From positions 434,001 through 498,000 of the forward strand of contig NZ_WUAG01000002.1 of assembly GCF_009828855.1 (NCBI RefSeq): a stretch of DNA of 64,000 bases, in the 5' to 3' direction. A model generated the notes under the pieces. It was not told where the DNA came from. It worked only from the letters and a program-made list of their open reading frames with translations, and did no database searches. The position numbers and the translations under genes were made by a program. How positions within the stretch are numbered: position 1 is the stretch's first letter; each line of letters starts with the position of its first letter. This document shows, in pieces, positions 19,383 to 29,253 of the stretch. This DNA is from Psychromonas sp. L1A2 (GTDB taxonomy: Bacteria > Pseudomonadota > Gammaproteobacteria > Enterobacterales > Psychromonadaceae).

Positions 19383-21863
19383 TCATATGGATAAATGTTT
19401 TTTTGTTTTACGCGTTGCAATAGCGTTTGCCGGATCATCAGGCCAAAAATGCTTGGGGTAACGTCCTTTCATCTCTTTTTGTACTTCTTTATAGGCTCCC
19501 GACCAAAATGAACTTAAATTCTGTGTGACTTGTAAAGGTTTCATAGCGGGTGATAACAAGGCTAATTGAATACTGATGCGCCCATCAAAAATACTGGGAG
19601 TTTGAGCTTGTCCAAATAATTCCTGCATTTTTACTGACAATAGTGGATTTTGTTGCTCTCGATATTCTAATTTTATCGCTGACCCCGTTGGCACTAAAAT
19701 AGTTAATGGAAAGTCCACCTCAAACTTCTGTTGTTGCTGCCAATTAAGGCGAGATAATAGCGCGGCTTTTAAATCAATTTTTTTAAACTGATCCGGTTGT
19801 GTAATGCCGATACAAAAAGGCGCTAACCACGTCTCTAATTCGTGGAGTAAAATGACTTCACTATAATCAACTGAGTTGGCGGTTCCTGCTTCGATGTATT
19901 GTAAAGAAGCAAAACGTAAGCGGGTTAATAATGCTTTATTTGCATCACTCCAATACAACATAGATAAACCTGCTTGACGCAATCCATTTAATAAGGCTTT
20001 TAGTTTTTGTTGCTTACTAACTGTTGTCAATGGACTCCGATTAAGGGTTATTTTACCCAACATTCTACGTTGTTCAGCGATTAGTTTATTTTCTTTCAAT
20101 GACCAACAAAGGTAATCGGTCGATTGAATATAATGTGGAAGATATTTTCTTATATCTTCTAAATCGATAGCGCAAGCTTTAAAAATAAGACTATTTGATC
20201 TTTGTTCTGACAATCCTAAATCAGCAACCACCAGCATTTTCTCGTTAAGTAGCATTGAATGGTTAGCTAAACATGCGCCAGCCCCGTTACTGAGTAAATA
20301 ATCATGTTCCTGACTATGGTCGCGACTAAAAGCAATTCTGTCAGGGAAAGCAGTCGCTAATAGCAACCCACAATATTGCAAAGGTAAAGTAGTTGGTGCG
20401 TTTACTTTGCATTTTCTTAATAAGATTTGATATTGCGTTTTTACTGGATATGAAACCGAACTTAACTCGGCAACAATGTCATCACTACTTTTTTCGTTGC
20501 CCTCTAAAAAAGCAGTTAATAAACAAGCAAAAGCAACTAAGTTAGGCTCCTCTAATATTTTTGCTAAGGCTTGTGCTTTGATCACCATGTGCCCTAATCG
20601 TGGCGTAACGGCAAACTCAATAATTTTTTCGCCATGTGCAGTGCAACGACCACGCTCATCAATGGCATCAATACTTTGCAATAATTGTTTAGCGACTTGC
20701 ACATTTTTTTCGTGGGGTTGCGTTAAAAAAGGCAGTTGAATCGGATCAGTGACGCCCCAGGCACATATTTCTAACATTAATGACGTTAACTCACTTTGCA
20801 AAATAGGCACTTCGCTCTGTGCTGCCAGCCGTTTATCTTTAGCCCATAAACGGTAACAAGTGCCTGCACTTAATCGTCCTGCTCGTCCTGCTCGTTGAAT
20901 AGCACTCGCTTCACTAATAGTTTGGCTTTTTAACTTTCCAAAACCTGTTTGGGCTTGAAATTGAAAAGTATTTTCGACACCAGAATCAACCACAACTGTA
21001 ATGCCATCAATAGTTAAACTGGTTTCTGCGATGTTAGTAGAAACCACAATTTTCCGTATATTAGGTAGAGGTGGTTGAATCGCTAATTGTTGTTCATCTA
21101 AACTGAGTTTTCCATAGAGAGGCGCTAATAAGACAGGTAAATCATGTGTATTAATCCATTGTTGTAAATCACGACAACATTGTAAAATATCTCTGACTCC
21201 CGCCACAAAGACTAATATATTGCCTTTTTGCTGTTGATAAGCCATTTCAATTAAAGCCACTAATGCTTTTTGCTTATCTGTATGAAGCCCTCGACCAAGC
21301 ACTGGTTGATAAATAGTCTCAATAGGAAAACTTCTCCCTTCACAACTCACATAAGCGGCATTTGGAAGATGCTGTTGGAGGGACTGGTTATCTAAGGTCG
21401 CAGACATAATCAGTAAAGACAAATTTTCACGTAAACTTGCTTGTGTATCTAAGCATAGCGCTAAGCCTAAATCCGCTTGTATATTACGTTCGTGAAATTC
21501 ATCGAAAATAACTAAATCTATCCCTGTTAATTCAGGATCGTTTTGCAGTAAACGAATTAATATCCCTTCCGTCACAATCTCCAATTGTGTCTCTGTACTT
21601 ACTTTAGCTTCACCACGTAAACGATAGCCGATTTGCTGTCCAACAGGTTGACCTAATTGCTTAGCTAAATAATGAGCAATATTGCGTGCGGCTAATCTTC
21701 TCGGCTCCAACATAATAATTTTACCAGTAAACCATTTTTCTTTTAATAGCATTAACGGTAAGTAAGTCGATTTACCAGCTCCCGGAGGCGCTTGAAGAAT
21801 AACCTGTGAACAAAGTGAAAGTTGTTGTTTAAGCTCTGGTAATACAGCTTGAATAGGTAACAT
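19383..21863 (-). CDS. hrpB: ATP-dependent helicase HrpB
   Basis: DEAH-box helicase. 826 residues, the HrpB length. LPELKQQLSLCSQVILQAPPGAGKSTYLPL carries Walker A near residue 30; DEFHERN is motif II; SATLDNQ is motif III; STNIAETSLTIDG and QRAGRAGRLSAGTCYRLW are motifs V and VI. The C-terminal HrpB domain ends FWPDDPANAIATRKTKK. Physiological substrate in bacteria is poorly defined. Divergent from dksA across 270 bp. Confidence 0.95.
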   Translation of the reverse strand: MLPIQAVLPELKQQLSLCSQVILQAPPGAGKSTYLPLMLLKEKWFTGKIIMLEPRRLAARNIAHYLAKQLGQPVGQQIGYRLRGEAKVSTETQLEIVTEGILIRLLQNDPELTGIDLVIFDEFHERNIQADLGLALCLDTQASLRENLSLLIMSATLDNQSLQQHLPNAAYVSCEGRSFPIETIYQPVLGRGLHTDKQKALVALIEMAYQQQKGNILVFVAGVRDILQCCRDLQQWINTHDLPVLLAPLYGKLSLDEQQLAIQPPLPNIRKIVVSTNIAETSLTIDGITVVVDSGVENTFQFQAQTGFGKLKSQTISEASAIQRAGRAGRLSAGTCYRLWAKDKRLAAQSEVPILQSELTSLMLEICAWGVTDPIQLPFLTQPHEKNVQVAKQLLQSIDAIDERGRCTAHGEKIIEFAVTPRLGHMVIKAQALAKILEEPNLVAFACLLTAFLEGNEKSSDDIVAELSSVSYPVKTQYQILLRKCKVNAPTTLPLQYCGLLLATAFPDRIAFSRDHSQEHDYLLSNGAGACLANHSMLLNEKMLVVADLGLSEQRSNSLIFKACAIDLEDIRKYLPHYIQSTDYLCWSLKENKLIAEQRRMLGKITLNRSPLTTVSKQQKLKALLNGLRQAGLSMLYWSDANKALLTRLRFASLQYIEAGTANSVDYSEVILLHELETWLAPFCIGITQPDQFKKIDLKAALLSRLNWQQQQKFEVDFPLTILVPTGSAIKLEYREQQNPLLSVKMQELFGQAQTPSIFDGRISIQLALLSPAMKPLQVTQNLSSFWSGAYKEVQKEMKGRYPKHFWPDDPANAIATRKTKKHLSI

Positions 21864-22133
21864 TGATGCAACAACCCTTAAAAAATAATTGAATAAAAGA
21901 AATACAGTGAATAAAACAAGATTATTAAAAACGTAATATAAAGCACAAAAACAAGATCATAAGTTTACAATTAGTAACACTTTATTTGACTTTACAGATC
22001 ATACTTGCTATAGATAGCGCCGAAAAAAAACTGATGCCTCTATGTTAGCAAAGTTTGTTCGACCTATTGTTTATATTTATCACCGTTTTGATGCGTTTAA
22101 AGATTTTATTCAGCATCGGAAGAAGGAAAATTT

Positions 22134-22583
22134 ATGCCTGCTATTAAAAGCAAAAAAACACTCGGTATTTTAGCAATTGCTGGAGTAGAGCCATACCAAG
22201 AGAAATCTGGCGAAGAGTATATGGGTAAAGCGCAACGTGAACACTTTACTAATATTCTTACGGCTTGGACAACGCAATTACGTGAAGAAGTTGACCGTAC
22301 TGTTGATCACATGAAAGATGAAGCATCGAATTTCCCTGATCCTGTTGACCGGGCAACACAAGAAGAAGAATTTAGCTTAGAATTACGTGCTCGTGACCGC
22401 GAACGTCGTTTAATTAAGAAAATTTCTAAAACATTAAAGAAAATCGAAGAAGATGATTTTGGATTTTGTGAATCTTGTGGTGTTGAAATTGGTATTCGTC
22501 GTTTAGAGGCTCGCCCTACTGCCGACTTATGTATCGATTGTAAAACACTAGCTGAAATAAAAGAAAAACAAAGTATTGGTTAA
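22134..22583 (+). CDS. dksA: RNA polymerase-binding transcription factor DksA
   Basis: Binds the RNA polymerase secondary channel and, with ppGpp, represses rRNA promoters and activates amino acid genes. 149 residues. The coiled-coil tip has DPVDRA with the two functional aspartates, and the zinc finger is C-x2-C-x17-C-x2-C (CESCGVE ... CIDCKTLAE). ATG follows AAGGAAAATTT. Followed by a strong terminator. Confidence 0.98.
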   Translation: MPAIKSKKTLGILAIAGVEPYQEKSGEEYMGKAQREHFTNILTAWTTQLREEVDRTVDHMKDEASNFPDPVDRATQEEEFSLELRARDRERRLIKKISKTLKKIEEDDFGFCESCGVEIGIRRLEARPTADLCIDCKTLAEIKEKQSIG

Positions 22584-22605
22584 TCCAAACGATTAAACAA
22601 ACTGA

Positions 22606-22635
22606 AAAACGGTTAGCATTTGCTAACCGTTTTTG
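22606..22635 (+). terminator. Terminator of dksA
   Basis: AAAAACGGTTAGC and GCTAACCGTTTTT enclose a 4-nt loop 22 bases after the dksA stop. The longest gluQ frame would start inside it, which argues for the later gluQ start. Confidence 0.92.
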
Positions 22636-22667
22636 TTTATGCAAAAAGTAAGATTGTAGGAAGTAAG

Positions 22668-23561
22668 TTGCAGTTAAAAGAGAATAAACCTTATGTAGGT
22701 CGATTTGCTCCATCACCATCAGGGCCATTACACTTTGGTTCTTTGGTTGCGGCTGTCGGTAGCTATTTACAGGCAAAATCTCAACAAGGTATTTGGCAAG
22801 TGCGCATTGAGGACATTGATCCTCCTCGAGAAATTGCAGGTGCCAGTGAAGATATCCTTGAAACATTACAAGCTTATGGTTTGCAATGGGATAAAAAGGT
22901 GATTTACCAACATCAACAAAGCGAATACTATGAAGCCGTGTTAAAAGAGCTTAGTAAACGCAATTTATGTTATGCCTGTTCCTGCACTCGTAAAATGATT
23001 AAGCAACAAGGTGGTTATTATCAAGGGCAATGCCGTGATAAAAACAACCTTATTGCCGGTAATGCATTACGTATTAACTTATTATCGATTATCAATAAGA
23101 CAACACACTTTGAAGATAAATTACAAGGTAGAGTGATATTAGACCCAACTCAGATTGATGATGACTTTATCATTAAACGAAAAGATGGTTTATATGCTTA
23201 TAACTTAGCCGTCGTTATTGATGATATTCAACAAGGCATTACAGAAGTTGTTAGAGGAGCTGATTTAATCAGCACCACGGGTAAACAGATAAGCTTGTAT
23301 CAACTACTAAACGCAGATATTCCAAATTATGTGCATCTACCGTTAGCAGTAACAGAGCCAGGGTTAAAATTATCTAAACAAAACCATGCTGCTGCAGTGA
23401 GCAAAGAAGATCCAATACCGACATTAAAACAGGTATTAAAATTTTTAGGGCACCCTGTTCCAGAGAATAGAAATCTAAACAATTGTAGTAATATTTTACA
23501 ATGGGCAACAGAACATTGGTCGTTGCATAAGGTACCGAAACAATTAGAGATTCAGATATAA
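22668..23561 (+). CDS. gluQ: Glutamyl-Q tRNA(Asp) synthetase
   Basis: Attaches glutamate to queuosine of tRNA(Asp); a truncated GluRS paralogue. About 297 residues. GRFAPSPSGPLHFGSLVAAVGSYLQA holds the HIGH-like HFGS motif; RIEDIDPPRE, CSCTRKMI, GQCRDK and LKLSKQN (KMSKS-like) follow, with the anticodon-binding domain missing as in the family. TTG at 22668 is chosen because AGGA lies just upstream and earlier starts lie in the dksA terminator. dksA-gluQ-pcnB-folK-panBC order is common in gammaproteobacteria. Confidence 0.93.
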   Translation: MQLKENKPYVGRFAPSPSGPLHFGSLVAAVGSYLQAKSQQGIWQVRIEDIDPPREIAGASEDILETLQAYGLQWDKKVIYQHQQSEYYEAVLKELSKRNLCYACSCTRKMIKQQGGYYQGQCRDKNNLIAGNALRINLLSIINKTTHFEDKLQGRVILDPTQIDDDFIIKRKDGLYAYNLAVVIDDIQQGITEVVRGADLISTTGKQISLYQLLNADIPNYVHLPLAVTEPGLKLSKQNHAAAVSKEDPIPTLKQVLKFLGHPVPENRNLNNCSNILQWATEHWSLHKVPKQLEIQI

Positions 23562-23699
23562 ATAAAGTCCTTTATGGTATTAAATAATATACAGTTTAAA
23601 GAGATATAAATTTAATTTGTTTTTAATAATCAGCGCACATAAAATAAGCGCATCATTTTACAGACTAATTCCATCTAAATAGATGCAGAGGATAAAGCT

Positions 23700-25109
23700 A
23701 TTAAACGCTTAAGCAAACTCGTAAAAAAAGTATTTCAAAAGAAAAAAACGACTGAAGCCGCTATTTCGTTAGATCAATATAAGATCCCTCGTGAGCAGCA
23801 CTCTATTTCTCGATCTGATATTGATGAGAATGCATTAAAGGTTTTATACCGTTTACACAACGCTGGATACCGTGCTTTATTGGTTGGCGGTGGCGTACGT
23901 GATTTATTATTAGGCTTAAAGCCAAAAGATTTTGATATCACAACGAATGCAACACCAGAAGAAGTAAAAGCATTATTCAGAAACTGTCGCTTAATTGGCC
24001 GTCGCTTCCGTCTTGCACATATTTTATTTGGTCGTGAAATTATCGAAGTGGCTACATTTCGTGGGCATCATGATGAAACAGAACAAGACAAGCAAAAAGT
24101 AAAACAATCACAAGAGGGCATGTTACTTCGCGATAACGTTTACGGCTCTTTAGAAGAAGATGCAGAACGACGCGACTTCACTGTTAATGCATTGTATTAC
24201 GATATTGCAGACTTCTCGTTATATGATTTCTGTGGTGGTATGGATGACTTAGCACAACGTCGCTTAACCTTAATTGGCGAGCCTGAAGTACGTTACCGTG
24301 AAGATCCGGTTCGTATGTTACGTGCAATCCGTTTTGCTGCAAAATTAGACTTGTCAATCAGTGATGAATGCGCAGAGCCTATTCGTCGTTTAGCTTCATT
24401 GTTGCAAGATATTCCAGCAGCACGACATTTTGACGAAGTCATCAAACTATTATTGTCTGGGCAAGGTTTAGCGACGTACCGACTATTAAAAGAATACAAG
24501 TTATTAGCGGTGTTATTCCCCATCTTATTCAAAGATGGAGAAGACGATAAAGCGACTAAGATGATCGAACAAGCATTAATGGATACGGACAAGCGTATAT
24601 CTGAAGGTAAGCGAGTCACTCCTGCTTATATTTATGCCGTCATGTTGTGGTATCCACTTGAGCAACGCGCACAAGAAATGAGTTTTGAAAGTGGAATCGA
24701 GCTGCATGATGCATTTATGCTAGCAATGAATGAAGTGTTAACAATTCAAGTTAAAACAATTGCCATTCCTAAACGCTTTACTGCGGCTATTCGTGACATT
24801 TGGATTTTACAGCATCGTCTACCACGCTTTGGTGGGAAACGTGCTCAACGTGTATATGCCCATGAAAAATTCAGAGCGGCTTTTGACTTCTTAGCATTAA
24901 GAGCACGCGTTGAACAAAGCCGAGAACTCGCTGAGCTAACAGCGTGGTGGGAAGAATATCAATTGCATAACAAGTTACCTGAGCATAATTACGCTCGTAG
25001 TAATGTTAATAAAGCAAAAGAGTTTAAACCTGACTCAGATAGACCTGCGAAAAAACGTCGCTATAACAAAGCAAAACGTAAGCCAGTTGTGAGTAAGAGT
25101 AATGATTAG
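23700..25109 (+). CDS. pcnB: Poly(A) polymerase I, AUU start
   Basis: Adds 3' poly(A) tails that mark RNA for decay. About 469 residues when read from ATT at 23700, close to E. coli PcnB. KIPREQHSISRSDIDENALKVLYRL, LVGGGVRDLLLGLKPKDFDITTNATPEE (nucleotidyltransferase with DxD), RRFRLAHI and RDFTVNALYYD are conserved. The first ATG or GTG-like start inside the frame would remove this conserved N-terminus. ATT has AGAGGA about eight bases upstream, and E. coli pcnB is known to use AUU. A basic tail (KPVVSKSND end) fits the family. Overlaps folK by 8 bases. Confidence 0.95.
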   Translation: MKRLSKLVKKVFQKKKTTEAAISLDQYKIPREQHSISRSDIDENALKVLYRLHNAGYRALLVGGGVRDLLLGLKPKDFDITTNATPEEVKALFRNCRLIGRRFRLAHILFGREIIEVATFRGHHDETEQDKQKVKQSQEGMLLRDNVYGSLEEDAERRDFTVNALYYDIADFSLYDFCGGMDDLAQRRLTLIGEPEVRYREDPVRMLRAIRFAAKLDLSISDECAEPIRRLASLLQDIPAARHFDEVIKLLLSGQGLATYRLLKEYKLLAVLFPILFKDGEDDKATKMIEQALMDTDKRISEGKRVTPAYIYAVMLWYPLEQRAQEMSFESGIELHDAFMLAMNEVLTIQVKTIAIPKRFTAAIRDIWILQHRLPRFGGKRAQRVYAHEKFRAAFDFLALRARVEQSRELAELTAWWEEYQLHNKLPEHNYARSNVNKAKEFKPDSDRPAKKRRYNKAKRKPVVSKSND

Positions 25110-25584
25110 TTATATTGCAATTGGTAGTAACCAAGCACAACCGATTGAACAAGCAAAACAAGCCATTACCGCACTAAACAATATAAAAGATACGACACTT
25201 GTCACTTGTTCTTCTTTATATTGTAGTGCGCCTATGGGGCCGCAAGATCAACCTGATTATATTAATGCTATCGCCAAGATAGACACAACATTATCGGCGA
25301 TTGAGTTACTTGATCAACTGCAAGCTATTGAACAAGCACAGGGAAGAGAACGTAAAGAAAATCGCTGGGGACCAAGAACCTTAGATTTAGATATTATTCT
25401 TTATGGCGATAAAGCAATTGATAATGATCGTTTAACGGTCCCTCACTATGGAATGAAAGAACGAGAGTTTGTGCTCTATCCATTATTTGAAATAGCCCCT
25501 ACTCTACAAATGCCCGATGGCACTTCATTGATCGAAATGCTTAAACACTGTGATAAAAACGGTTTGACCGCTATTACAGGTTGA
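25102..25584 (+). CDS. folK: 2-amino-4-hydroxy-6-hydroxymethyldihydropteridine pyrophosphokinase
   Basis: Transfers pyrophosphate from ATP to hydroxymethyldihydropterin in folate synthesis. 160 residues. YIAIGSN at the N-terminus, QAIEQAQGRERKENRWGPRTLDLDIILYGD (HPPK signature with the metal-binding DLD) and VPHYGMKEREFVLYPL are diagnostic. Overlaps the end of pcnB, so it is probably translationally linked. Confidence 0.96.
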   Translation: MISYIAIGSNQAQPIEQAKQAITALNNIKDTTLVTCSSLYCSAPMGPQDQPDYINAIAKIDTTLSAIELLDQLQAIEQAQGRERKENRWGPRTLDLDIILYGDKAIDNDRLTVPHYGMKEREFVLYPLFEIAPTLQMPDGTSLIEMLKHCDKNGLTAITG

Positions 25585-25647
25585 ATTAATTCATTAGGGC
25601 AGTAAAATCATTCACCTGTCAAATCACACTGCTAGTTAGGAGCAATA

Positions 25648-26442
25648 ATGGCTAAAATAAGCGTTTCTCGTTTAGCTAAAATGAAACAAGAGCAAGAGAA
25701 AATCACCTGTATTACCGCATATGATGCTAGTTTTGCGGCTATTTTCGATCAAGCTGATATTCAAGTTTTATTAGTGGGTGATTCTTTAGGTATGGTATTA
25801 CAAGGGCATGACTCTACGTTACCTGTCACTGTAGAGCATATTGCTTATCACACTGCAGCTGTTGCAAGCACAACAGAAAAGTCTTTAATCATTGCAGACT
25901 TGCCCTTCATGTCTTACTCTACTCCCGAGCAAACTTATAATAATGCAGCAACGCTAATGCGTTCAGGTGCGAACATGGTAAAACTTGAAGGTGGCACCTG
26001 GTTAAGCGAATCAGTGAAAGGATTAATTGAACGCGGTATTCCTGTATGTGGTCATTTAGGTTTAACACCACAATCTGTTAATGTTTTTGGTGGTTACAAA
26101 GTACAAGGTCGTGCTGATGAACAGGCCGATAAGTTAATTGAAGATGCACTGGCATTAGAAAAAGCAGGAATTCAGTTATTAGTGATTGAATGTGTACCAG
26201 TGGCATTAGCAGAACGAGTAACTAAAGCATTAAATATCCCCGTTATTGGTATTGGCGCAGGTGCTGAAACAGATGGTCAAATATTAGTAATGCATGATGC
26301 GTTTGGTATTTCAGCAGGCTTTTGTCCTAAATTCTCTAAGAACTTTTTAGTAGAAACAGGCGATATTCGTCGTGCTGTTGAGCTCTATAAGGAACAGGTA
26401 GAGAATAAAATTTTCCCAGGTTCTGAGCATAGCTTCTACTAA
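25648..26442 (+). CDS. panB: 3-methyl-2-oxobutanoate hydroxymethyltransferase
   Basis: First committed step of pantothenate synthesis, making ketopantoate. 264 residues. [37 protein letters not shown] (metal-binding Asp), [18 protein letters not shown] and [19 protein letters not shown] are PanB signatures. ATG follows TAGGAGC. First of panB-panC-panD, 63 bp after folK. Confidence 0.97.
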   Translation: MAKISVSRLAKMKQEQEKITCITAYDASFAAIFDQADIQVLLVGDSLGMVLQGHDSTLPVTVEHIAYHTAAVASTTEKSLIIADLPFMSYSTPEQTYNNAATLMRSGANMVKLEGGTWLSESVKGLIERGIPVCGHLGLTPQSVNVFGGYKVQGRADEQADKLIEDALALEKAGIQLLVIECVPVALAERVTKALNIPVIGIGAGAETDGQILVMHDAFGISAGFCPKFSKNFLVETGDIRRAVELYKEQVENKIFPGSEHSFY

Positions 26443-26506
26443 AGCGAGTTGCTTTCATGAATACCAATCGTTTTATCGTCATTAATCGTTTTATTAAGAG
26501 TTAGTA

Positions 26507-27361
26507 ATGCAAGTAATTCAAGATCCAACACAACTGCGCAGTGAAATTAAAAAACTTAAGCAGCAAGGTGCAAAAGTTAGTTTTGTCCCTACTATGGGAA
26601 ACTTACATCAAGGCCATTTAACATTAGTTAAAGAAGGTCAACAACATGCAGATATTTCAGTTGTCAGTATTTTTGTAAACCCAATGCAATTTAATAACCA
26701 AAGCGATTTGGATAATTACCCAAAAACCTTAGCTGAAGATTGTGCCAAACTTGAACAAGCTGGTGTTGATATTGTATTTACACCTAGCGCAGACGTTATT
26801 TATCCAAATGGTCTAAATGCACAAACATTTATTGAAGTACCTGGTATGTCTGATTGTTTGGAAGGTGAATTACGCCCTGGTCATTTTCGTGGCGTAAGTA
26901 CTATTGTCACTAAACTATTTAACTTAGTTCAACCTGATGTAGCTTGTTTTGGTGAAAAAGACTTCCAACAACTTAGTATTATCCAGCAAATGGTGACTGA
27001 CTTAGCGATGCCAATTAACATCATCCCTGTTGCTACCGTTCGAGAAACATCAGGCTTAGCGATGAGCTCTCGCAATGGAAAATTATCAGCAGACGAAAAG
27101 TTAATTGCTCCTAAACTTGCTGAGGTCATGAATGACCTAGGTAAAAGTGTGCAATCAAATTTAGAAAACTGTAAACAATTAATAAAAGATGCCAGCCAAA
27201 CCTTAGATCAGTTAGGTTTTAAAACTGACAAAATCCATGTGGTTGACCCAATTACATTAGCGCCTTTAAATACAGCAAGTAAACAAGCTGTGGTGTTAAT
27301 GGCCGCTTTCTTAGGTGAGACTCGCTTAATTGACAACTTAGTTGTTAATTTGCGCGAATAA
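26507..27361 (+). CDS. panC: Pantothenate synthetase
   Basis: Joins pantoate and beta-alanine with ATP. 284 residues. PTMGNLHQGHLTLV holds the HIGH-like motif; FVNPMQFN, LRPGHFRGVSTIVTKLFNLVQPDVACFGEKDFQQL and MSSRNGKLS (KMSKS-like) are intact. Separated from panB by 64 bp that include a lone TACCAAT sequence. Confidence 0.97.
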   Translation: MQVIQDPTQLRSEIKKLKQQGAKVSFVPTMGNLHQGHLTLVKEGQQHADISVVSIFVNPMQFNNQSDLDNYPKTLAEDCAKLEQAGVDIVFTPSADVIYPNGLNAQTFIEVPGMSDCLEGELRPGHFRGVSTIVTKLFNLVQPDVACFGEKDFQQLSIIQQMVTDLAMPINIIPVATVRETSGLAMSSRNGKLSADEKLIAPKLAEVMNDLGKSVQSNLENCKQLIKDASQTLDQLGFKTDKIHVVDPITLAPLNTASKQAVVLMAAFLGETRLIDNLVVNLRE

Positions 27362-27430
27362 AGTTTTTACTTTATAGTCGCCCTGCTGAAAAGACACTCA
27401 TTTTAAATTTTTTAGAATCAAAGGTTCTGT

Positions 27431-27811
27431 ATGAAAAAGACACTGCTAACAGGTAAATTGCATCAAGCTCGCGTAACTCACGCTGAATTAAACTACGAAG
27501 GTTCATGTGCTATCGATCAAGACCTTCTTGAGCAATCAGGCATTTTAGAATACGAACAAATCGAAATTTACAACATCGATAACGGTAATCGCTTTTCAAC
27601 TTATGCAATCGTAGGTGAACGTGGTTCAAAAATCATTTCAGTAAATGGTGCAGCAGCACGTCAAGCAGCTGTTGGTGACCGTGTGATCATCTGTACTTAC
27701 GCAAGTTTCGATACTGATGAAATTGAAGGCCACAAACCTAGCTTAGTGTATTTAGATAAAGACAATAACATTGTCCGCACAAGTAAAGATGTACCCATTC
27801 AAGTCGCTTAA
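27431..27811 (+). CDS. panD: Aspartate 1-decarboxylase
   Basis: Makes beta-alanine from aspartate; a pyruvoyl enzyme that cleaves itself. 126 residues. G24-S25 in [10 protein letters not shown] is the self-cleavage site producing the pyruvoyl group; YASFDTDE and PSLVYLD are conserved near the end. Supplies PanC. Followed by a terminator. Confidence 0.97.
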   Translation: MKKTLLTGKLHQARVTHAELNYEGSCAIDQDLLEQSGILEYEQIEIYNIDNGNRFSTYAIVGERGSKIISVNGAAARQAAVGDRVIICTYASFDTDEIEGHKPSLVYLDKDNNIVRTSKDVPIQVA

Positions 27812-27836
27812 TAAGCTAACTTATTAAAGCAATTAT

Positions 27837-27870
27837 AAAAGCCGTTAATATTGAGTATTAACGGCTTTTT
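27837..27870 (+). terminator. Terminator of panD
   Basis: AAAAGCCGTTAATA and TATTAACGGCTTTTT enclose a 5-nt loop 25 bases after the panD stop. Confidence 0.9.
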
Positions 27871-28022
27871 CTATATTAGCCCACTCAAAAACTCATCCAA
27901 ACAAACATATTAACTATTTTTAATAACTCCTATTAAAAAAATTCTATTATTAGAACAAGGTATTACAGCGATTATATGCGTATACTTATTAAGCTTATTA
28001 CTCCTATAAAATAGAGGTAGAC

Positions 28023-29162
28023 ATGAAAATAGTTATCGCCCCCGATTCATTTAAAGAAAGTTTAACGGCTAAAGAAGTTTGTATTGCTATCGAAACCGGC
28101 TTTAAACGTGTATTCCCAGAAGCGACCTATTGCTTAATTCCTGTCGCTGATGGTGGAGAAGGCACTGTACAATCCTTAGTTGATGCAACTCAAGGAGAAA
28201 TACTTAATTTACAAGTAACAGGCCCTATTTCAGAAAGTGTTGATGCATTCTATGGCTTACTAGGTGATGGTAGCCATACCGCGGTAATAGAAATGGCAGC
28301 AGCCAGTGGACTTCATCATGTTCCAGTGCATTTACGCGATCCTAAACTAACGTCAAGTTATGGTACCGGCGAGTTGATAAAAGCCGCATTAGACCATGGC
28401 GCGACTAAAATCATTATTGGTTTAGGTGGTAGTGCTACTAATGATGGCGGTATCGGGATGTTAAGCGCACTAGGCGTTAGTTTTCTTGATAAAGATAACC
28501 AAAACATAGTGGCTAATGGTGCAGGTTTACAGCATATAAAATCAATTAATATTGATGGATTAGATACGCGTTTAAGCAATTGTGAAATACTCGTCGCTTG
28601 TGATGTAGATAATCCTTTGTGCGGTAACCATGGTGCAAGCCATGTCTTCGGGCCTCAAAAAGGAGCAACTCCGGAAGATATTCAGTTATTAGATGATGCT
28701 TTAAAACATTATGGTGATTGTATTAAGCAACAATTTAATATTGATGTTCTTAACCAAGCTGGAGCAGGTGCAGCAGGAGGCATGGGAGCAGCTCTAATGG
28801 CATTTACTAATGCAACATTAAAGCCTGGTATCGACTTGGTCTTAGAAGCGGTTCAGCTTAACCACTATATGGATAAGACTGACTTAGTGATTACCGGCGA
28901 AGGTCGAATTGATAACCAAACTATTTATGGTAAAACACCAATGGGCGTTGCGAAAATAGCGAAACAATTTGATATTCCAGTGATTGGTATTGCAGGTAGT
29001 TTAGGCAAAAATCATCAAGCTGTTTATGGATGTGGGATTGATGCTGTATTTGCCGCAGTGCCAGGAGCAATTACATTACAACAAGCTTTTGCGGAAGCAC
29101 ATGACAATGTAGCAAATGTAGCAGAAAATATAGCAAAAATATTCGCATTAAAACGAGCTTAA
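28023..29162 (+). CDS. Glycerate 2-kinase, GarK/GlxK family
   Basis: Phosphorylates D-glycerate with ATP for entry to glycolysis. 379 residues, the class I glycerate kinase length. MKIVIAPDSFKESLTAKEV, PVADGGEGTVQSL, GLGGSATNDGGIGMLSALG and ITGEGRIDNQT are family motifs. ATG follows AGAGGTAG. It stands alone with a terminator; no glyoxylate or galactarate genes are near to tell GarK from GlxK use. Confidence 0.94.
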   Translation: MKIVIAPDSFKESLTAKEVCIAIETGFKRVFPEATYCLIPVADGGEGTVQSLVDATQGEILNLQVTGPISESVDAFYGLLGDGSHTAVIEMAAASGLHHVPVHLRDPKLTSSYGTGELIKAALDHGATKIIIGLGGSATNDGGIGMLSALGVSFLDKDNQNIVANGAGLQHIKSINIDGLDTRLSNCEILVACDVDNPLCGNHGASHVFGPQKGATPEDIQLLDDALKHYGDCIKQQFNIDVLNQAGAGAAGGMGAALMAFTNATLKPGIDLVLEAVQLNHYMDKTDLVITGEGRIDNQTIYGKTPMGVAKIAKQFDIPVIGIAGSLGKNHQAVYGCGIDAVFAAVPGAITLQQAFAEAHDNVANVAENIAKIFALKRA

Positions 29163-29197
29163 ATTTGTTTCTTAATTATCTCTATATTTGCTTTTAC

Positions 29198-29235
29198 AAC
29201 GATGCTTTTTACAGATATATGTAAAAAGCATCGTT
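29198..29235. terminator. Bidirectional terminator between glycerate kinase and msrQ
   Basis: AACGATGCTTTTTACA and TGTAAAAAGCATCGTT form a perfect 16-bp stem with a 6-nt loop between convergent genes. The T-runs lie partly within the arms. Confidence 0.75.
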
Positions 29236-29253
29236 GTTTAAGTTGATAATTGT

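Noticed and set aside
22620..22667. Longer gluQ start at 22620
   Set aside because: It begins in the loop-side arm of the dksA terminator; TTG at 22668 has a good Shine-Dalgarno and fits the family length.
23880..23882. TTG at 23880 as the pcnB start
   Set aside because: It would remove about 60 residues that match PcnB, including IPREQHSISR; ATT at 23700 is better supported.
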